A stretch of DNA of 64,000 nucleotides, from the NCBI RefSeq assembly GCF_014069575.1, contig NZ_CP059675.1, positions 1,426,001-1,490,000 on the forward strand, given 5' to 3'. The position numbers and the translations under genes are program-made. Shown here one piece after another: positions 61,027 through 64,000 of the stretch (position 1 is its first letter; every line of letters starts with the position of its first letter). Under the pieces are notes generated by a model. It made no database searches, was not told the origin of the DNA, and saw only the letters and a list, made by a program, of their open reading frames with translations. This stretch comes from Schaalia sp. JY-X169. GTDB taxonomy: Bacteria > Actinomycetota > Actinomycetes > Actinomycetales > Actinomycetaceae.

Positions 61027-62073
61027 CTACCGAGTCCGCGGATTCCAGAAGAACCGCAGCCCATTGTAGGTGTACTCGTCAGACGCAGCGCCATCATGGC
61101 GGTATCCTTCGCGTTCACGGTAGGCAAGGTTCCCCTCAGCTTCACTGTCGGCCTCCACAAAGACCCCGTTGGCGCTGCCTGCCATCGCGTCGATCTGATT
61201 CTTGAAGCCCGAGTACGCAAAATCGTCGGTGCCGGTCATCGCGAAGATGAAGAAGTCGTCGCTGGTATACCCGGAATCTCCGACAATCCCCTCTAAGAAC
61301 TCGCTATCAGAAGACAGGGATCCGCTCATCGGCATGAAGTAGCGGAAGTACGGGAGTGCGTGCTCGAAGGTGCGCCACGTGTTGACCGACCCCATTGAAA
61401 ACCCGCCAAAGCCACGGTGATCCCGAGATGCTTCGATTCCTTCGGCGCTGACGTCCTCGGCATACGTGGAGTACGTCGACTCTGCCGCCGGGATCAGGTC
61501 ATTGACCAGCTCGTTGTGGAAGTTGTCCGTCAGCCTGATCGCCAGACCATAGTCGCCACTATCTTCGGGGCTCGTGTTGTTGTAGGTAGGCAGCACAATA
61601 ATGAGGGGCTCGATCAGACCGTCCTCGATCCCATGATCCACAACATTCTTGAACGTCGTCGGGTTGGTATCCGTACCCATAATCGTCGTCTCGTTGCTCC
61701 ACCCGCCGTGGCTCAAATACAAAACGTTGTAGGGCTGCTCATCCGTATATCCGTAGGGCACATACACCCAGGCGGTCTTCGCCAGCTCCTGACTGCGGTC
61801 CTCATATGAGAAGGACTCATACGTCGTGTAGGTGAGGCGCTCCAGTCTGCCCTGCCGGTTGGCCGGGACGCGGTAGTCGTCGGGAATCATCTCGAGGTCG
61901 GAAGGAATCGTCGCGCTCATTCTCTCCCCTGACTGGGTTTCGGTCTCGCGAATTCGTTCGAGGGCGTCACTGGCTCCGTCGGGGCTCTCACCGCCGCTAG
62001 TGCATGCGGTCAGGAGCAGTAGACCAGCCAAAGAGGCAACGGCGGTCATTCTTCGGGACGTTACTCGATGCAT
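61027..62073 (-). CDS. esterase lipoprotein (esterase D/feruloyl esterase-like)
   Basis: A 348-residue protein with a lipoprotein signal: T-S-R-R-M-T-A, a hydrophobic run, then L-L-T-A-C with Cys at 24, and a Ser/Gly/Asp linker. The body resembles esterase D / XynZ-like feruloyl esterases: V-L-Y-L-S-H-G-G-W, then the nucleophile elbow F-G-G-F-S-M-G-S, and a C-terminal H in Y-R-H-D-G. It would be anchored outside the membrane and release acyl or feruloyl groups from polysaccharides. The ATG at 62073 is used; M9 is an alternative start. Confidence 0.85.
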   Translation of the reverse strand: MHRVTSRRMTAVASLAGLLLLTACTSGGESPDGASDALERIRETETQSGERMSATIPSDLEMIPDDYRVPANRQGRLERLTYTTYESFSYEDRSQELAKTAWVYVPYGYTDEQPYNVLYLSHGGWSNETTIMGTDTNPTTFKNVVDHGIEDGLIEPLIIVLPTYNNTSPEDSGDYGLAIRLTDNFHNELVNDLIPAAESTYSTYAEDVSAEGIEASRDHRGFGGFSMGSVNTWRTFEHALPYFRYFMPMSGSLSSDSEFLEGIVGDSGYTSDDFFIFAMTGTDDFAYSGFKNQIDAMAGSANGVFVEADSEAEGNLAYREREGYRHDGAASDEYTYNGLRFFWNPRTR

Positions 62074-62209
62074 GCTTCGAGGCTAGCGACACTGTCGCCG
62101 CCAAAGGAGGAACTGTCAGTACACCGCCGACAGTCTATGCACGCCGTCACCTGCGCGTCCTGAGGGACACACCAGTCACGCGGGCGAACCTCTCTAGACC
62201 CCGTGACGC

Positions 62210-62287
62210 GAAATGTATACGTAAGGAACCGCGGCGACCCTGGGGTACGCTCCGCAGACATCCATTTCGTCCCAACGCATACATTTC
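62210..62287. repeat. 78-bp nested palindromic element, copy 3
   Basis: The arms are GAAATGTATACGT at 62210-62222 and ACGCATACATTTC at 62275-62287, with one mismatch; the inner part, CTGGGGTACGCTCCGCAG, is more degenerate than in copies 1 and 2. It ends 4 bases before the IS1249-like element. Total length is identical to the other copies. Confidence 0.85.
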
Positions 62288-62291
62288 GGGT

Positions 62292-63674
62292 TATAGGACA
62301 TTAAGTGTGTCTGGTCTGGGTTTGAATTACTGTTTCCAGGTTTTATGGTGTAGGTCTTCCCAGCTAATGGCGGTGCCCCATTTGACGGGGCCGTGCTGGC
62401 GGTGGTGTTGGAGCGCGTCTTGGTAGAGAGCCTCGATGGTGGCATCGGTGGGCATTTCACCAAGGATCCGCGCCGCGGGTAAGGGGCTGGGTGAATGCGT
62501 GTAGCACCACCAGTAGGCGGCTTTGACGCGGTGTAGGAAAGGCATCCCGCGGTGCCAACCCCACATGCGACGGATTTGAGCGTTGATGCCCCCTTCGAGC
62601 CGGCTATTGGTGGAGGGTAGGGTCTCAAGGCCGCTGGCAGCGAGGAGGGCGGGACTCAAAAACGTGAAGAGCTGGCCTTGACGTAGCAGGGTACGCACAA
62701 GGTTTCTGGCACGTACCAGTTTGGCGTGGGTGTCTTTATACTCCCCGGTTGCGTACACGCTTTTCTCGGCTAGGAAACCGGCCCACCGGGCTTCCCAAGC
62801 CAGGTAATCCTGCTCCCATTGCCAAGCATCTTTGGGAGTTTTTGCTGCTAGTAACTGGTGGGCTAACCACTTGAGTTCCCGGCCCGGAGCCAGCCTTGGC
62901 CGTTTAGACGTCAACGCAGTGATATTCAAGTAAACGTGGAACAAGCAGCGCTGAATTCGCACCTGGGGCCAGGTGTCTTTCATGGCTTTACGAAAGCCGC
63001 TGCCCCCATCAGTTACCACCATGAGTGGGGTGCTTATCTGGGCGAGGAGCGCTGACCAGGCACCAGCGTGTTCAGTTCTGGCGAGGTACCAGCCCAGAGG
63101 AGTACCAGCCTCGTTGCAGCCAATCAGGATCACCCCTTTACGACCCATATGAAGACCATCAACATGCAGCACACTCACTGATTCGTCTCGAAAGTGCGGC
63201 AGCGGCCAGTAGGCCCAGTATTTTGCTGTTTTCCGACGAAAAGTGCGCGATGTTGAGTCACTCATTTCCCCTTGAGCTAACGGCTTTAGTAGCCATTTCA
63301 AGAAGGTTGCCAGCCCCGCCGCGTCCGCGTTGTTCTTCCTAACCAAACTCACCCCGCAATCAGGGTTTTTACACCGCCAACGCAACGTCCCAGCCTTAGT
63401 TGTTCCGTTCCTCTTCATCGCTTGGCCACACACGTGGCAACACGGTCTACGTTCCATCCCTTAAGCGAATCGGTCACAACATATAGGACAAATCGTGTGT
63501 CCACCAAAAACCCGGGTTTCAAACAGACTTATCCCTTGGAACCACAACGAAAAACCCGGATCCTAGACACACTTTTTGGCCACCCATGAAACCGGGCCAA
63601 CCCAGTTTCAAAACCCGAACTACAGCGCCAACACAACAGAAAACAGCCCCAAAAAACACACCAAATGTCCTATA
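62292..63674 (-). mobile_element. IS1249-like (IS256 family) insertion sequence
   Basis: The roughly 1.38-kb element is bounded by TATAGGACATTAAGTGTGT at 62292-62310 and the complement of ACACACCAAATGTCCTATA at 63656-63674. It holds one intact transposase gene. I find no clear 8-9 bp target duplication outside these ends. Two extra copies of parts of the terminal sequence lie between the transposase start and the right end. Confidence 0.8.
62327..63457 (-). CDS. IS1249-type transposase
   Basis: The 376-residue protein begins with a zinc-ribbon module (C-C-H-V-C-G ... W-R-C-K-N-P-D-C-G), as in IS1249 transposases. A mutator-type DDE core follows: V-L-H-V-D-G-L-H-M-G (first Asp), V-V-T-D-G-G-S-G-F-R-K-A (second) and C-L-F-H-V-Y-L-N. 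S-T-N-S-R-L-E-G-G-I-N contributes the Glu. The frame is complete, so the element may be active. The ATG at 63457 follows TTAAGGG. Confidence 0.92.
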   Translation of the reverse strand: MERRPCCHVCGQAMKRNGTTKAGTLRWRCKNPDCGVSLVRKNNADAAGLATFLKWLLKPLAQGEMSDSTSRTFRRKTAKYWAYWPLPHFRDESVSVLHVDGLHMGRKGVILIGCNEAGTPLGWYLARTEHAGAWSALLAQISTPLMVVTDGGSGFRKAMKDTWPQVRIQRCLFHVYLNITALTSKRPRLAPGRELKWLAHQLLAAKTPKDAWQWEQDYLAWEARWAGFLAEKSVYATGEYKDTHAKLVRARNLVRTLLRQGQLFTFLSPALLAASGLETLPSTNSRLEGGINAQIRRMWGWHRGMPFLHRVKAAYWWCYTHSPSPLPAARILGEMPTDATIEALYQDALQHHRQHGPVKWGTAISWEDLHHKTWKQ

Positions 63675-63951
63675 GCCCGGGTAGTGACGGCAACGGTGAC
63701 CGGTCGTAGAGGCGAGAAGGATACCCACAGCCTTTTCTGCGAAGAGCCCGATAAGGTTGCCGATGTCGGCATACATCGCCGATAATTCGGGATAGCGGCC
63801 ATTATTGGTGTCTAAACTCCAGTGTTTTCGTTGATGTAGCAAGGGAAAGTTGGTGTTGATAGTCTTTTGAAGCCTATTTTTCGGTAGAGCCTCTCACGTC
63901 CCACACCTTGACTGATTTGTATGCTAGGAACCGGTCTGATCTTGTTCAAAC
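63675..63951. other. right-hand flank of the IS, no recognisable gene
   Basis: About 280 bases in which I see no gene. A minus-strand frame at 63675-63842 encodes a short peptide (L-S-A-M-Y-A-D-I-G-N-L-I-G-L-F-A-E) that would run into the IS, and it may be a gene fragment interrupted by the insertion. The region from 63850 is more AT-rich than its surroundings, perhaps part of a further mobile element. Confidence 0.4.
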
Positions 63952-64000
63952 ATGGGAAGACCTGCATCTATAAAGAAATGTCCTGATTGTCATCAGCCAG
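63952..64000 (+). CDS. partial gene at window edge, zinc-ribbon N-terminus
   Basis: An ATG at 63952 opens M-G-R-P-A-S-I-K-K-C-P-D-C-H-Q-P and runs off the window. The C-x2-C after a basic start resembles the N-terminal zinc ribbon of many transposases or of small DNA-binding proteins. Too little is visible to identify it. Confidence 0.35.
   Translation, partial: MGRPASIKKCPDCHQP

Overview
The window is chromosomal DNA from a high-GC Gram-positive bacterium of the Actinomycetota. Signs of this are the G6PDH assembly protein OpcA next to zwf, a DUF222/HNH endonuclease gene, an SHOCT/DUF6325 pair, frequent GTG starts and dense, tightly overlapping genes. Two carbohydrate gene sets (galactosides; sucrose/fructan) and a very large BadF/HgdC-type activase fit a sugar-fermenting, possibly host-associated facultative anaerobe. 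I cannot name a species.

Layout. 0.2-6.1 kb: a ParDE-type toxin-antitoxin pair and small housekeeping or unknown genes. 6.2-16.4 kb: a galactoside region, with a minus-strand operon (solute-binding lipoprotein, two ABC permeases, LacZ), a divergent LacI regulator with palindromic operator candidates between them, and a GH36 alpha-galactosidase coupled to a NUDIX gene. 16.5-24 kb: a methyltransferase, a DUF222/HNH endonuclease abutted by an IS3-family element, small metabolic or membrane genes, and a degraded zone holding two gene remnants (an SDR and an MmyB-type regulator). 24-29 kb: a DUF2231-cytochrome b5 fusion and a MoxR-DUF58-transglutaminase operon. 29-35 kb: a sucrose/fructan region (GH32, PTS EIIBCA, LacI regulator, M81 peptidase) with twin palindromic operators. 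35-43.5 kb: a serine hydrolase, a CopB-type P-ATPase, a two-gene candidate defence module, and a CNNM/CorC protein. 43.5-44.2 kb is gene-free and rich in repeats. 44-52 kb: the giant activase, a TetR regulator and an ABC exporter. 52-58 kb: a glycerophosphodiesterase and the oxidative pentose-phosphate operon gnd-zwf-opcA-pgl. 58-64 kb: a GPH symporter, an SRPBCC protein, a chimeric immunity-like gene, an esterase, an IS1249-like element and scattered repeats.

The strongest candidate for an undescribed system is the coupled pair at 38530-42152. The first protein fuses an HsdM-like adenine-methyltransferase domain, whose NPPF motif is altered, to a DUF3696-type ABC ATPase. The second has a C-terminal domain that resembles the phospholipase-D-like domain of MITD1. 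Other notable signals are a 78-bp nested palindrome present three times at identical length, a strongly over-represented octamer (CGAGGGCG), a gene whose 3' end was replaced by a piece of its neighbour, and several genes that decayed by internal deletion.
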